Origin: Gemmatimonadetes bacterium 13_1_20CM_4_69_16
Lineage (GTDB): Bacteria; Gemmatimonadota; Gemmatimonadetes; Gemmatimonadales; GWC2-71-9
Direction: 5' to 3'
Assembly: GCA_001919865.1 (NCBI GenBank)
Contig: MNIR01000056.1
Span: forward strand, 1 to 64,000
DNA length: 64,000 bases
The notes beneath the pieces were generated by a model. It worked only from the letters and a program-made list of their open reading frames with translations. It made no database searches and was not told the origin of the DNA. Numbering within the stretch: the stretch's first letter is position 1; every line of letters starts with the position of its first letter. Shown here piece by piece: positions 1-8,929 of the stretch. Both the position numbers and the translations under genes were made by a program.

Positions 1-2277
1 CTCGAGGCGGCGCTGGTAGCGCGCTGCGGGCTCGCACCCGGCGCTGCGGAGCGCTGGGTCCATCGGGGCGAGCCCCCCGAGCGCCCTCCCGACCTCACAC
101 GTCTCACCGTGTGCGACCCCGCCGTGGGCTCAGGGGCGTTTCTGCTGGGCGCCCTGGAGGAGCTCACGGCGCTCCGGTGCACGACCGGAGAAGGACCCGT
201 CGGCGCCGTGCGGCGGAACGTGCTGGCGCACTCGCTGTTCGGCGTAGACGTGAAGCTCACCGCCGTGCGGCTGGCGGAGCTCAGGCTCTGGCTGGCGCTC
301 GTGGCGGACGACGACGAGACGGACCTGACGCGCATCGCGCCGCTCCCCAACCTGGACGGCCACGTGCGCCAGGGCGACGCGCTGCTCGACCCGCTCGCGC
401 TGGCACGCGTGTTGGGGGGAGGAGGCCCCGCCCTGACGGGCGGAGCGAGGCGGCTGCAACACCTGGGCGGCGCGCGGCGCACGCTGTTCGGCATGGACGT
501 GAAGCTCACCGCCGTGCGGCTGGCGGAGCTCAGGCTCTGGCTGGCGCTCGTGGCGGACGACGACGAGACGGACCTGACGCGCATCGCGCCGCTCCCCAAC
601 CTGGACGGCCACGTGCGCCAGGGCGACGCGCTGCTCGACCCGCTCGCGCTGGCACGCGTGTTGGGGGGAGGAGGCCCCGCCCTGACGGGCGGAGCGAGGC
701 GGCTGCAACACCTGGGCGGCGCGCGGCGCACGCTGTTCGGCATGGCGGGGCCGGCCAAGAGCCGGGCGCTCGCCGAGCTCGCCCGCGCCGAAGCGGATGT
801 CGCACGCAGCCTGCTCGAGTGCTCCATCGGGACGCTCGACGTCCGAATTGCCGAGCTGCTCGCGGCGGCCCGCGACCGCGACCTGTTCGGGCGCCGTCGC
901 GGCCTCGACGCCGCGCAGCGGGCTCTGCTCCGGCGCCAGCGCGCGAGCCGGCGCGAGCTACGCGACGCGCTCCGCCGCCTGCACCGCGAAGGCGGCGCGC
1001 CGTTCTTCGCGTTCGAGTCCCACTTCGGCGACATCCTGGCGCGGGGCGGGTTTGACGTTATCGTCGGCAACCCTCCCTGGGTCCGGGGCGAGCGGCTACC
1101 GGCGCAGGTTCGGGAAGCACTCACCACGCGCTACAGCGCCTGGCGTCCCGCGAGCCGGCAGGGCTTTGCGCATCTGCCTGATCTCGCCGTCGCGTTCGTC
1201 GAGCGGGCGCTCGAACTGGCCGCCCCAGGGGGAGTCGCCGCGTTGCTCGTCCCCGCGAAGCTCGCCTCGAGCGGTTACGCGGAGCCGTTGCGGCAGCTGC
1301 TCGCGCACGGGACGCGGATCGAGCGCGCCGCGGCGGTCGAAGGTGCGGCGGGAGCGTTCGAAGCAGCCGTATATCCCATGGCGCTCGTAGCGGTCCGCGG
1401 CGAGCCCGCCCCGTCAGACCAGGTCGCAGCCGCTCTCGGGCCGAAGAGCGCGGCGCCTAGCGTACCGCAACGGCTGCTCCAGGCGAGCGGTCCGTGGGTG
1501 CTGAACCCCCACGCCACCCGGGTCGCGCGCCGCCTGCGCGATAGCTTCCCGACGCTGGGGGAGCGTTGGTCGCCCCAGCTCGGCGTGAAGACCGGGGCCG
1601 ATCAAGTTTTTCTAGTCCCGGCTGCGACGCGGTGGACGCGCCCGGCGCTGCGTGGGCGCGACCTCGCGCCGTGGCGCGCCACGCCGCGCGCCCACGTCCT
1701 CTGGACGCACTCAGCAGACGGGCGGCCGCTCGAGCGACTCCCCCCCGAGCTCGCCTACTTGCTCGAGCCCCAGCTCGAGCGCCTGCGCCGGCGCAGTGAT
1801 TACCGCGCGGGCGCGCCATGGCAGGTGTTTCGCACCGGGCTCGCCTACGCGCCGCACCGCGTGCTCTGGCCGGACGTGGCGCGCCGGCTCGCGGTCGCGG
1901 TGCCGGCCCCCGATCTCGTACCGCTCAACACGGTGTACGGCATCGCCACCCGGACGGCCGACGACGCGCTCGCCCTCGCGGCACTCCTCAACTCGCGCTG
2001 GCTCACGGCGCTGGCGCGCCTCGTGGCCGATCCGGCCCGCGGCGGGTTCCGTCGCTTCAACGCTCGCGTCGTGCGCGCGCTTCCGGTCCCGGCGGCCGAG
2101 TCACCCGCGTGGCGCGCGCTCGCCGCCGCTGGCGCGCGCGGCGTCACCGACGACGCTGCCGTCGCCGACCTCTACAACCTCGACGCCTCGGACCGACGTG
2201 CGCTGGCCCCCCTGGCCCCCCCGGCCCCCCCGGCCCCCCCGGCCCCCGTGGCCGCAGGCGCCGCGGATTCTCTCTGA
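1..2277 (+). CDS. N6-adenine DNA methyltransferase, Eco57I-like (5' end outside window)
   Basis: The frame is open from base 1, so the N-terminus lies outside the window; 758 residues are visible. Motif I reads DPAVGSGAFL (about residues 39-48). An acidic-motif region GVDVKLTAVRLAELRLWL follows, then NLDGHVRQGDALL. The catalytic NPPW motif is near residue 358 in VIVGNPPWVRG. These are hallmarks of Eco57I/type IIG-like DNA adenine methylases. The C-terminal half, which in this family usually recognises the target sequence, ends in an Ala-Pro-rich tail coded by a C-rich repeat. A perfect 249-bp tandem duplication (235-732) doubles 83 residues between motif I and NPPW. The gene overlaps or abuts an SNF2-like helicase, so the pair probably forms part of a restriction or phage-defence system. 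Which named system it belongs to cannot be decided without the upstream genes. Confidence 0.85.
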   Translation, partial: LEAALVARCGLAPGAAERWVHRGEPPERPPDLTRLTVCDPAVGSGAFLLGALEELTALRCTTGEGPVGAVRRNVLAHSLFGVDVKLTAVRLAELRLWLALVADDDETDLTRIAPLPNLDGHVRQGDALLDPLALARVLGGGGPALTGGARRLQHLGGARRTLFGMDVKLTAVRLAELRLWLALVADDDETDLTRIAPLPNLDGHVRQGDALLDPLALARVLGGGGPALTGGARRLQHLGGARRTLFGMAGPAKSRALAELARAEADVARSLLECSIGTLDVRIAELLAAARDRDLFGRRRGLDAAQRALLRRQRASRRELRDALRRLHREGGAPFFAFESHFGDILARGGFDVIVGNPPWVRGERLPAQVREALTTRYSAWRPASRQGFAHLPDLAVAFVERALELAAPGGVAALLVPAKLASSGYAEPLRQLLAHGTRIERAAAVEGAAGAFEAAVYPMALVAVRGEPAPSDQVAAALGPKSAAPSVPQRLLQASGPWVLNPHATRVARRLRDSFPTLGERWSPQLGVKTGADQVFLVPAATRWTRPALRGRDLAPWRATPRAHVLWTHSADGRPLERLPPELAYLLEPQLERLRRRSDYRAGAPWQVFRTGLAYAPHRVLWPDVARRLAVAVPAPDLVPLNTVYGIATRTADDALALAALLNSRWLTALARLVADPARGGFRRFNARVVRALPVPAAESPAWRALAAAGARGVTDDAAVADLYNLDASDRRALAPLAPPAPPAPPAPVAAGAADSL
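235..732 (+). repeat. Perfect 249-bp in-frame tandem duplication
   Basis: Bases 247-496 are identical to 496-745 (offset 249 = 83 codons). The copies are 235-483 and 484-732, and a short third start (cgctgttcggcatgg) lies at 731-745. The junctions carry an 11-bp microhomology, cgctgttcggc, at 233-243, 482-492 and 731-741. The first unit begins LFGV and the second LFGM, which fits one slippage or unequal-exchange event between the two flanking LFG sites. An assembly artefact is also possible. Confidence 0.95.
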
Positions 2278-4561
2278 GCACCTCGTCCCGCTCCCGGAGC
2301 CCCTCGCCTGTCTGCTCCGGCCGGGGGCGGAAGCGCCCCCCGCGCTCGTCGCGGCGGCCAGCGCGCGGGCGTTGCTCGACCTGGCGCCGCTGGAGGAAAC
2401 AGCGCAAGCGTGGCCGTCGTGGCTCGCGCCGCATCAGGTCCCCGCCGCCGAGCGACTGCTCGCCATCCAGCGACGCTATGGTGGCGCCTTGCTGGCGGAT
2501 GCGGTCGGGCTCGGCAAGTCGTACGTCGCGCTCGCGGTCGCGCTGGCGAGGCAGGAGTCGTTCGCGCTCGTTGCACCGGCGGTGCTCGTGCCGCAATGGC
2601 GCGGCCTGCTGCGACAGTTGGCGGTCGAGGCGCCGATCCTCACCCACGAGTCGCTCAGCGCGACCCCCAGCCGCCCCTTAGCACGCGCGACCGCCCCTTA
2701 CCGCCTGTTCATCGTCGACGAAGCCCACCGCTTCCGAAACCCCGCTACCAACCGCTATAGGGCGCTCGCCCAGCTCGTCGTCGGCGCGCGCGTGCTGCTC
2801 GTGACGGCGACCCCCGTACACAACCGCATCGCCGACCTGTTCCACGTGTTCCGCCTCTTTCTGCGCGACCAAGAGCTCACAGGGCTGGGCGTGCCGTCGC
2901 TGCGGCGCGCCGCGCGTGGCGCGGTTGACACCCAGCTGCTGGCCGCAGTCGCCGCCCGCCTGATCGTGGCACGGTCCCGCACCCACGTGAGGGACGCGTA
3001 CCCGCACGGACCGGTCCCGCTGACCTTTCCGGACCGTGCGACGGGCGGGATCGTTCGCGCCGGGCCGCTGCCGGACGAAGCGCTGGACCGCGTCATCGCC
3101 CAGGTGCGCCGGCTCGAGCCGCCGGGCGAGGCAACGCCGTTGTTCCGACTCGTGCTCCTGACGCGCCTTGCGTCGAGCCTCCCGGCGTTCCGCGCGAGCC
3201 TGTCGCGCTACGAAGCGTTTCTCGATCTCGCGCGCGCCGCTGCCGCCGAGGGTCGCGCGCTCACGCAGCGGGAGTTCCGGCGTTGTTGGCCACACAGCGA
3301 CGGGGAAGACCTCCAGCTCGCGTTATTTCCGCTGTTGCTGGCGCCGGGACCGATGCCGGCGAGCTGCCGGGACCGAGACGTCGTGCGCCGCCTGCGCGAG
3401 CTCTCGAGTCCCTCCCGCGACCCCAAGGCCGAGGCGCTGGAGCGTCTGCTCGCCGGAAGCAGCGGCAAGACGATCGTGTTCACGCAGCCGCGCGCCACCG
3501 TCCGATACCTGCTGCGACGGCTGCGTGGGCGCCGCGTGGCCGCCGTGGTGGGAGACACCGGCCTGTTCGGAGATGAGCCCGCCACCCGGGCCGAGGTGCT
3601 CGCCGCGTTCGCGCCGCGCGCGCAGGGCGCGGCGCTTCCCGCTCCCGCGCTCGAGACGGACATCCTGATCGCGACCGACTTGTTGAGCGAGGGTCTCAAT
3701 CTCCAGGACGCCGTGCGGGTGGTGCATTACGACCTCCCTTGGAGCCCCGCCCGACTGGCGCAGCGGGTGGGACGGATCGACCGCTTGGGGTCGCCGCACG
3801 ACCGGATCGAGACCGCGGCGTTTGTTCCGCCCCCCGTGCTCGAAAGCGCGCTGGCCCTGGAGCAGCGCCTCGCGGCGAAGCTCGCCACGCAGGCCGCCGG
3901 TGGGGCGGCGCAGCTGGAATCGGTCGCGGGAGCGGGGGACGCGCCGGGCAGGCTGGACTGGTGCGACCGGTTGCAGCAACTGCAGTCGCGGGCGGCCGCA
4001 CCCATCGCTGGAGCGATCGCCGCTGTCACCGGGCGCGAAAACGCGGTCGTGCTGGTGGTGCGCATCGGCTCACTGGTCGAGGCATTCGTCGTGACCGACG
4101 GTGCCGTCCGGCCGGATCCCGCCGGGGCGACCAAGCTGCTCGAGCAGGCCGTTCGAGGCGAGCCGATCAGCGTCGATCGGACGCGGCTCGAGCGCGCGGT
4201 TCGCGGCGCCGCCCCACTGGTGCGCGCCCGGCTGGCGGCGCTGGAGGATGCCCGCTGGCGGGCGTCGGACCGCGATCGTCTCAGTCGGCGGCTGATTCCC
4301 TGGATACTCGGTGCCGCGCGCCGGGCCGCCCGGCGCGGGGCGGCGGCCGACCTGTCCCGGCTCGACGCACTGGTGTCGCGCCTGGCGCAGGGGATGACGG
4401 CGGGAGAGGAACTATTGCTCGATGAGCTGCTGGCGCGGCGGGCGCCCCTGACCGTGAGCGCGGTGCTCGCCTGGCATGAGCGGCTGTCGATGGCTGAAGG
4501 CGGCGCGCAACCGCCCACAGCGGAACTGGTGGCGGCGATCGTGGTTCAGGCGGCGCCTTGA
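2198..4561 (+). CDS. SNF2/RapA-like DEAH helicase, partner of the methyltransferase
   Basis: Superfamily 2 helicase of about 787 residues. Visible motifs are Walker A (DAVGLGKS), motif II DEAH in FIVDEAHRF, motif III VTATPVHN, motif V ATDLLSEGLNLQ and motif VI QRVGRIDRLG. This pattern is typical of SNF2/RapA-type ATP-driven DNA translocases found in defence systems with a DNA methylase and, often, a nuclease. No nuclease domain is apparent here. The start is uncertain: GTG 2198 would overlap the methylase by 80 bases, TTG 2372 would leave a gap, and no clear Shine-Dalgarno sequence favours either. The order methylase then helicase suggests one operon and coupled translation. The gene ends one base from the convergent antiporter gene. 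Confidence 0.8.
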   Translation: MRWPPWPPRPPRPPRPPWPQAPRILSEHLVPLPEPLACLLRPGAEAPPALVAAASARALLDLAPLEETAQAWPSWLAPHQVPAAERLLAIQRRYGGALLADAVGLGKSYVALAVALARQESFALVAPAVLVPQWRGLLRQLAVEAPILTHESLSATPSRPLARATAPYRLFIVDEAHRFRNPATNRYRALAQLVVGARVLLVTATPVHNRIADLFHVFRLFLRDQELTGLGVPSLRRAARGAVDTQLLAAVAARLIVARSRTHVRDAYPHGPVPLTFPDRATGGIVRAGPLPDEALDRVIAQVRRLEPPGEATPLFRLVLLTRLASSLPAFRASLSRYEAFLDLARAAAAEGRALTQREFRRCWPHSDGEDLQLALFPLLLAPGPMPASCRDRDVVRRLRELSSPSRDPKAEALERLLAGSSGKTIVFTQPRATVRYLLRRLRGRRVAAVVGDTGLFGDEPATRAEVLAAFAPRAQGAALPAPALETDILIATDLLSEGLNLQDAVRVVHYDLPWSPARLAQRVGRIDRLGSPHDRIETAAFVPPPVLESALALEQRLAAKLATQAAGGAAQLESVAGAGDAPGRLDWCDRLQQLQSRAAAPIAGAIAAVTGRENAVVLVVRIGSLVEAFVVTDGAVRPDPAGATKLLEQAVRGEPISVDRTRLERAVRGAAPLVRARLAALEDARWRASDRDRLSRRLIPWILGAARRAARRGAAADLSRLDALVSRLAQGMTAGEELLLDELLARRAPLTVSAVLAWHERLSMAEGGAQPPTAELVAAIVVQAAP

Positions 4562-4562
4562 G

Positions 4563-6146
4563 TCAGGGCTCGAGCAGCAGCTCCTCGAGGTCGAGGTCGC
4601 GCTGCACGCGCCGCATCACGGCATCGCTGATCGCTCCCTCGTCACGCAAGCGGATCAGCTCCCGCCGCTCCACGGTCAGGAGCTCCTGCACGAGCCGCCG
4701 ATCGGCGGCGGAGATGGTCTCCTCACCGCCGTCCGCTACGCCATCCGCCTGGCCGCGGTACCGCCGCGCGCGGTGATGGTAGCGGTCGCGCGTGTGGGCC
4801 AGCGTCTCCGGGTGCATCCACTGCGCCGTCGCCAGCTGCTCGAGGCGCACGAGCGCCGCCTTCGAAGCCTGGAGCCGGGCCGCGGTTTCCTCGCGTCGCT
4901 CCTCCTCACCCGTCTCGCGCACGCCCAGCCAGCGGAGCAACGGCCCGAGCGTAAAGCCCTGGCCCAGCAGCGTCACGACGATCACGGCGAACGTGATCGC
5001 GATGATCAAGTCGCGCCCGGGGAACGGCGTACCGGCGGCGGTCATGGTGGGAATGGCGGCAGCCAGGACGAGGGAGTCCGCGCCGCGCAGGCCGACCCAG
5101 GAAACGACTGCCGGGAACCGCCATGGCGGGGACGGATCCCGCCGCCGGACACGCCGGCTCAGCAAGCGCGGGAGGTAGGTCGCCGGGAACACCCATACGA
5201 CGCGCGCGACGATGACGGTCACGCTGACCAGTACCGCTCCCCACGCCACGTACCGCGCGAATGGACCGGTCAAGCTTCCGAGAATGGGCCGCAATGCCAG
5301 TCCGGTGATGATGAAGATGAGCCCCTCGAGCGCGAACACGACCACGTCCCACATGCCGCTGTTCTGTACGCGCGTGTCGGCCGCCACGATGCGGGGCCCC
5401 ACCCGCCCCAGGTATAGCCCGGTGGCCACGACCGCCAGAATGCCGGAGACGCCGAGGTGTTCGGCCGGCAGGTACGCGGCGTAACCGGTCAACAGCGAGA
5501 TCGTGTTCTCGACCTCCGGATCGTGGATATGGCGGCGCACTTGACCGATCAGCCACCCGACGGCCAGGCCGACCGCGACCCCGCCCGCGCCTACCAATAA
5601 GAACCGCGCGCCCGCGGTGGCGAGCGAAAACGTGCCCGTTACGGCGGCGGCGACGGCCATGCGGTAGGCGACGATCGCCGCCGCGTCGTTCACCATGCTC
5701 TCGCCCTCGAGGATCGTGACGAGGCGCCGGGGCAGCGGCAGGCGACGCACGAAGGCCGTCGCCGCAGCGACGTCGGGTGGAGAAACGACCGCCCCGAGCG
5801 CGAACGCGGAGGCCCACGGCAGCCCGGGCACCACACGGTGCGCGACCCAGGCGACCGCGAGCGTAGCGAACATGACGTGCCCGACGCCGAGCAGCAGGAT
5901 GGGCCGCAGGTTCGCGCGCACGTCGCGGTACGACGCCAACAAGGACGTGCGAAACAGGAGGGGCGGGATAAAAACAAGGAACACGAGTTGCGGGTCGAAC
6001 TGGACCGCCGGAAGCCCGGGGAGCAGGGCGACGAGCACCCCGCCTGCAAGGAGGACCGCGGGCGTGGGAATAGCGAGCCGTCGCGCCACCAGTGCCAGGA
6101 AGGTGACGCCGACCAACAGCGCGAGGACGGTCTCGAAATTGTGCAT
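4563..6146 (-). CDS. Na+/H+ antiporter, CPA1 family
   Basis: Membrane protein of 527 residues that exchanges protons for sodium (or potassium) across the cytoplasmic membrane. It has about 12 hydrophobic segments, the family motif EGESMVNDAAAIV with the conserved ND pair, and the SPPD stretch (AVVSPPDVAAATA) that usually carries an ion-binding aspartate. A hydrophilic C-terminal tail of roughly 120 residues ends DLDLEELLLEP, as in NhaP/YjcE-like proteins. ATG 6146 was chosen because GGAGG precedes it by about ten bases; a TTG 18 bases upstream overlaps that ribosome site. It is divergent from the HAD gene with 32 bases between the starts and convergent with the helicase. Cation specificity cannot be read from the sequence. 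Confidence 0.9.
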   Translation of the reverse strand: MHNFETVLALLVGVTFLALVARRLAIPTPAVLLAGGVLVALLPGLPAVQFDPQLVFLVFIPPLLFRTSLLASYRDVRANLRPILLLGVGHVMFATLAVAWVAHRVVPGLPWASAFALGAVVSPPDVAAATAFVRRLPLPRRLVTILEGESMVNDAAAIVAYRMAVAAAVTGTFSLATAGARFLLVGAGGVAVGLAVGWLIGQVRRHIHDPEVENTISLLTGYAAYLPAEHLGVSGILAVVATGLYLGRVGPRIVAADTRVQNSGMWDVVVFALEGLIFIITGLALRPILGSLTGPFARYVAWGAVLVSVTVIVARVVWVFPATYLPRLLSRRVRRRDPSPPWRFPAVVSWVGLRGADSLVLAAAIPTMTAAGTPFPGRDLIIAITFAVIVVTLLGQGFTLGPLLRWLGVRETGEEERREETAARLQASKAALVRLEQLATAQWMHPETLAHTRDRYHHRARRYRGQADGVADGGEETISAADRRLVQELLTVERRELIRLRDEGAISDAVMRRVQRDLDLEELLLEP

Positions 6147-6178
6147 GGCGCTTGTGCCTCCCAAAGTTACCTTCCGGC

Positions 6179-6826
6179 GTGGCGCTCTCCACCTTCCTGT
6201 TCGACTTGGACGGCACGCTGATCGACTCGATCGAGCTGATCCTGCGCTCCTACCGCCACACGCTGCGCACCCACCGCGGCCTCGAGCCGCCGGACGACGT
6301 CTGGATGAAGGGCCTCGGCACCCCGCTGTGGGTGCAGTTCCGCGACTGGACGGACGATCCCGCCGAGATCGAGGCGATGGTCGCGACCTACCGCGCCTAC
6401 AACCTCGCGCATCACGACGCCCTCGTTCGGCCGTACGACGGCGTCGTCAGCGCCGTGCGCGAGCTGCGGCACAAGGGGAAGACGCTCGGTCTCGTGACCA
6501 GTAAGATGCGGAGCGGCGCCGTGCGAGGGCTGCAAGTGGCGGGTCTCGAGGACGCGTTCGCCGTGATCGTGGGCGCGGACGAAGTGACGCACCCCAAGCC
6601 CCACCCGGAGCCGGTGCTGCAGGCGCTCGAGCGGCTGCGCGCTCCGGCCACGGACACGGTGTTCATCGGCGACTCGCGCCACGACATCGAATGCGGCCGC
6701 GCGGCAGGCGTCAAGACCGCAGCGGTGCTGTGGGGGCCCTTCGACCGCGCGTACCTGGCGGATGCGCAGCCCGATTACTGGCTGGAACGTCCGGAAGACC
6801 TCAGTATACTGACGGCTGATAGCTGA
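6179..6826 (+). CDS. HAD-family phosphatase, PpaX/Gph-like
   Basis: Hydrolase of 215 residues. The DxD nucleophile motif is in FLFDLDGTLIDS at the extreme N-terminus, motif II is in GLVTSK, and the acidic motif is in FIGDSRHD. This arrangement with a helical cap fits the phosphoglycolate phosphatase / pyrophosphatase PpaX branch; the actual substrate is unknown. GTG 6179 places the motif at residue 8, as expected. The last codons (LTADS then stop) are coded by a 7-nt repeat array at 6809-6836, so the natural C-terminus may have been altered by that repeat. It heads an operon with the aminotransferase and cyclodeaminase genes. Confidence 0.85.
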   Translation: MALSTFLFDLDGTLIDSIELILRSYRHTLRTHRGLEPPDDVWMKGLGTPLWVQFRDWTDDPAEIEAMVATYRAYNLAHHDALVRPYDGVVSAVRELRHKGKTLGLVTSKMRSGAVRGLQVAGLEDAFAVIVGADEVTHPKPHPEPVLQALERLRAPATDTVFIGDSRHDIECGRAAGVKTAAVLWGPFDRAYLADAQPDYWLERPEDLSILTADS

Positions 6827-6836
6827 CGGCCGACCG
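6809..6836 (+). repeat. 7-nt degenerate tandem repeat at the HAD gene 3' end
   Basis: Four units, CTGACGG, CTGATAG, CTGACGG and CCGACCG, run through the stop codon of the HAD gene (6824-6826). It belongs to the set of short-period arrays seen elsewhere in this window. Confidence 0.7.
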
Positions 6837-6855
6837 CGCCCTACTGGAGGATCTC

Positions 6856-7980
6856 TTGCGCTTCGTTCCGTTCGAGCTGGAGCGGTGGCAGAGCACCTGG
6901 GAAAACCGGGTGCGCTTCAACCTCTCCGAGTCGGGCGTACATCCGCTCTCGATCCAGGAGCTCCTGGGTCTCGCCGGCGCCTCGGCGCTGCCGCTGCTCG
7001 AGGTGCGGCTCGGCTACAGCCAGTCGAACGGCACCGACCTGCTCCGCAGCCGCATCGCCGCCCTGTACCCCGGCGCCTCGGCCGACCAGATCCTCGTCAC
7101 GACCGGCAGCGCCGAGGCGAACTTCTGCGTCTGCTGGCGCCTGATCGAGCCGGGCGACAAGGTCGCGATCATGCTGCCGAGCTACCTGCAGACCTGGGGG
7201 CTGGCGCAGAACTTCGGCGCCGAAGTGCGCGGCTTGCCGCTGCACCCCGAGCGGCAGTGGGAGCCGACGCCGGAGGAGATCCGCGCGGCGATCTTGCCGG
7301 GAACGAAGCTCGTGGTCGTCACAAATCCGCACAATCCGACGGGCCATGTGCTTTCGGACGAGATGCGCCGCCTGATCGTGGCGCGCAGCGCCGAGGTCGG
7401 GGCCTGGCTGCTGGCGGACGAAGTCTACCAGGGCGCCGAGCGGAACGGCCCCCCCACGCCGTCGTTCTGGGGCGGCCACGAGCGCGTCATCGTGGTCAAC
7501 GGGCTGTCCAAGGCGTACGGACTGCCCGGCCTGCGGATCGGCTGGATCGTGGCACCACCCGCGCTCTCGGCGGACGCGTGGGCGCGGCACGACTACACCA
7601 CCATCGGCCCGTCCGGCGCCAGCGACCACCTCGCCGCCGCGGCGCTCGAGCCGCGGGTGCGCGAGAAGCTGCTCGAGCGCACCCGCCGCATCCTCAACTC
7701 GAACTATCCCGTGCTCGAGCAATGGCTGAAGCGCTTCGGAGACAGCTTCAGCTGGCACCCGCCGCTGGCCGGAGCCATCTGTCTCGTGAAGTACCGCCAG
7801 GCGGTGAGCGCGCTCGAGCTGGTCGAGCGAGTGCGCGCCGAGCACGGCGTGCTGCTCGTGCCGGGCGATCATTTCGGACTGCCCAATCACATCCGGTTCG
7901 GTTACGGCGAGGAGCTGCACCATTTTCAGGAGGCGCTGGCGGAGACGGAGCGCGGCCTGAAGCGCGTGCTCGCCGACTGA
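6856..7980 (+). CDS. PLP-dependent class I/II aminotransferase
   Basis: Fold-type I PLP enzyme of 374 residues. The substrate-region motif VTNPHNPTG, the following LADEVYQG and the Schiff-base lysine in NGLSKAYGLPGLRIGW are all present. GGAGG at 6846-6850 points to the TTG start at 6856. It is followed after one base by a cyclodeaminase-like gene, so the two probably act in one amino-acid pathway, with one enzyme forming or using the keto acid or imine of the other. The donor amino acid cannot be inferred. The similarity is to the MalY/PatB and aspartate-type subgroups in general, not to a particular characterised enzyme. Confidence 0.88.
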   Translation: MRFVPFELERWQSTWENRVRFNLSESGVHPLSIQELLGLAGASALPLLEVRLGYSQSNGTDLLRSRIAALYPGASADQILVTTGSAEANFCVCWRLIEPGDKVAIMLPSYLQTWGLAQNFGAEVRGLPLHPERQWEPTPEEIRAAILPGTKLVVVTNPHNPTGHVLSDEMRRLIVARSAEVGAWLLADEVYQGAERNGPPTPSFWGGHERVIVVNGLSKAYGLPGLRIGWIVAPPALSADAWARHDYTTIGPSGASDHLAAAALEPRVREKLLERTRRILNSNYPVLEQWLKRFGDSFSWHPPLAGAICLVKYRQAVSALELVERVRAEHGVLLVPGDHFGLPNHIRFGYGEELHHFQEALAETERGLKRVLAD

Positions 7981-7981
7981 G

Positions 7982-8929
7982 ATGCGGGTCGTCCCGCTCG
8001 AGGCGTTTCGGAACAAGCTCTCGTTCGCCGTCGCCGTGCACGCGGTGGAGCGCGGCTTTCGAGCGCTCGCGCTGGGCGAGGCGACGCTACCCGACCCGAT
8101 GGTGGTCGAGCTCGCCGCGCAGCAGGCCGAAGTGCACGTGAAGGCCGCCTATCTGCGGGGCGCGCGTCACATCGTGCTCAAGCTGGCGACGGGCTTCTAC
8201 AAGAACCGCGCGCGCGGCCTGCCGTCCGGCGACGGTTTGTTCCTCCTGCTCGACGCCGAGACCGGCGCGCCCGACCTGCTGCTCGAGGAGCACGGCTACC
8301 TCACCGATTTCCGCACGGCGGCGGCCGTAGCGCTGACGCTCAAGTACCTCGCCCCCAAGGATGCGCGCGACGCGTTGCTGGTGGGCGCGGGCGCGCTCGC
8401 CCGCCTCACGGCCCGCGCGCTGATCGCCGAGATGCCGCTCGAGCGACTCACCCTGTGGAACCGCACCCCCGAACGGGCCGCCGCGCTGGCGCAGGAGCTC
8501 GCACCCCTCGTCGCCACGCACGTCGCGCCCACGCTGGAGCACGCGGTGCGCGACCACCGCGTGATCGTGACCGCTACCGCCAGCACTACGCCCCTCGTGC
8601 GAGCCGCCTGGGTGACGGCCGGCATGCACATCACGTCCGTCGGCACCGGCAGTCCGGAGAAGGTGGAGCTCGAGCCGGAGGTCCTGTCGAAGGCCGACAA
8701 GCTGATCGCCGATCGCGTCTCGCAGACCGAGCGGTACGGCAACCTGCACCACGCGCTCGCGGCCGGCGCCATCACGCAGCGGCAGGTCTACGGCGAGCTG
8801 GGGGATCTCGCCGCCGGGCGGCTCGCAGGGCGCGAAACGGCGAGCGAGATTACCGTCGCGGATCTGACCGGGGTGGGCGTGCAGGACGCGGCCATCGCAC
8901 AGGTCGTCGTGGAGGTGCTGGGACTGTAA
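7982..8929 (+). CDS. Ornithine cyclodeaminase / mu-crystallin family protein
   Basis: NAD(P)-binding enzyme of 315 residues. It shows the family core: HIVLKLATGFYKN and GLPSGDGLFLLLDAETG near the N-terminus, GYLTDFRTAAA, a Rossmann loop LLVGAGALARLTARAL, and the C-terminal ITVADLTGVGVQD. Family members include ornithine cyclodeaminase, alanine dehydrogenase, pyrroline-2-carboxylate or ketimine reductases, and EutC of ectoine use. The sequence alone does not separate these. The gene begins one base after the aminotransferase stop, and its own stop overlaps the next start (TAATG). This supports a shared transcript and a linked amine or imino-acid reaction. Confidence 0.85.
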   Translation: MRVVPLEAFRNKLSFAVAVHAVERGFRALALGEATLPDPMVVELAAQQAEVHVKAAYLRGARHIVLKLATGFYKNRARGLPSGDGLFLLLDAETGAPDLLLEEHGYLTDFRTAAAVALTLKYLAPKDARDALLVGAGALARLTARALIAEMPLERLTLWNRTPERAAALAQELAPLVATHVAPTLEHAVRDHRVIVTATASTTPLVRAAWVTAGMHITSVGTGSPEKVELEPEVLSKADKLIADRVSQTERYGNLHHALAAGAITQRQVYGELGDLAAGRLAGRETASEITVADLTGVGVQDAAIAQVVVEVLGL

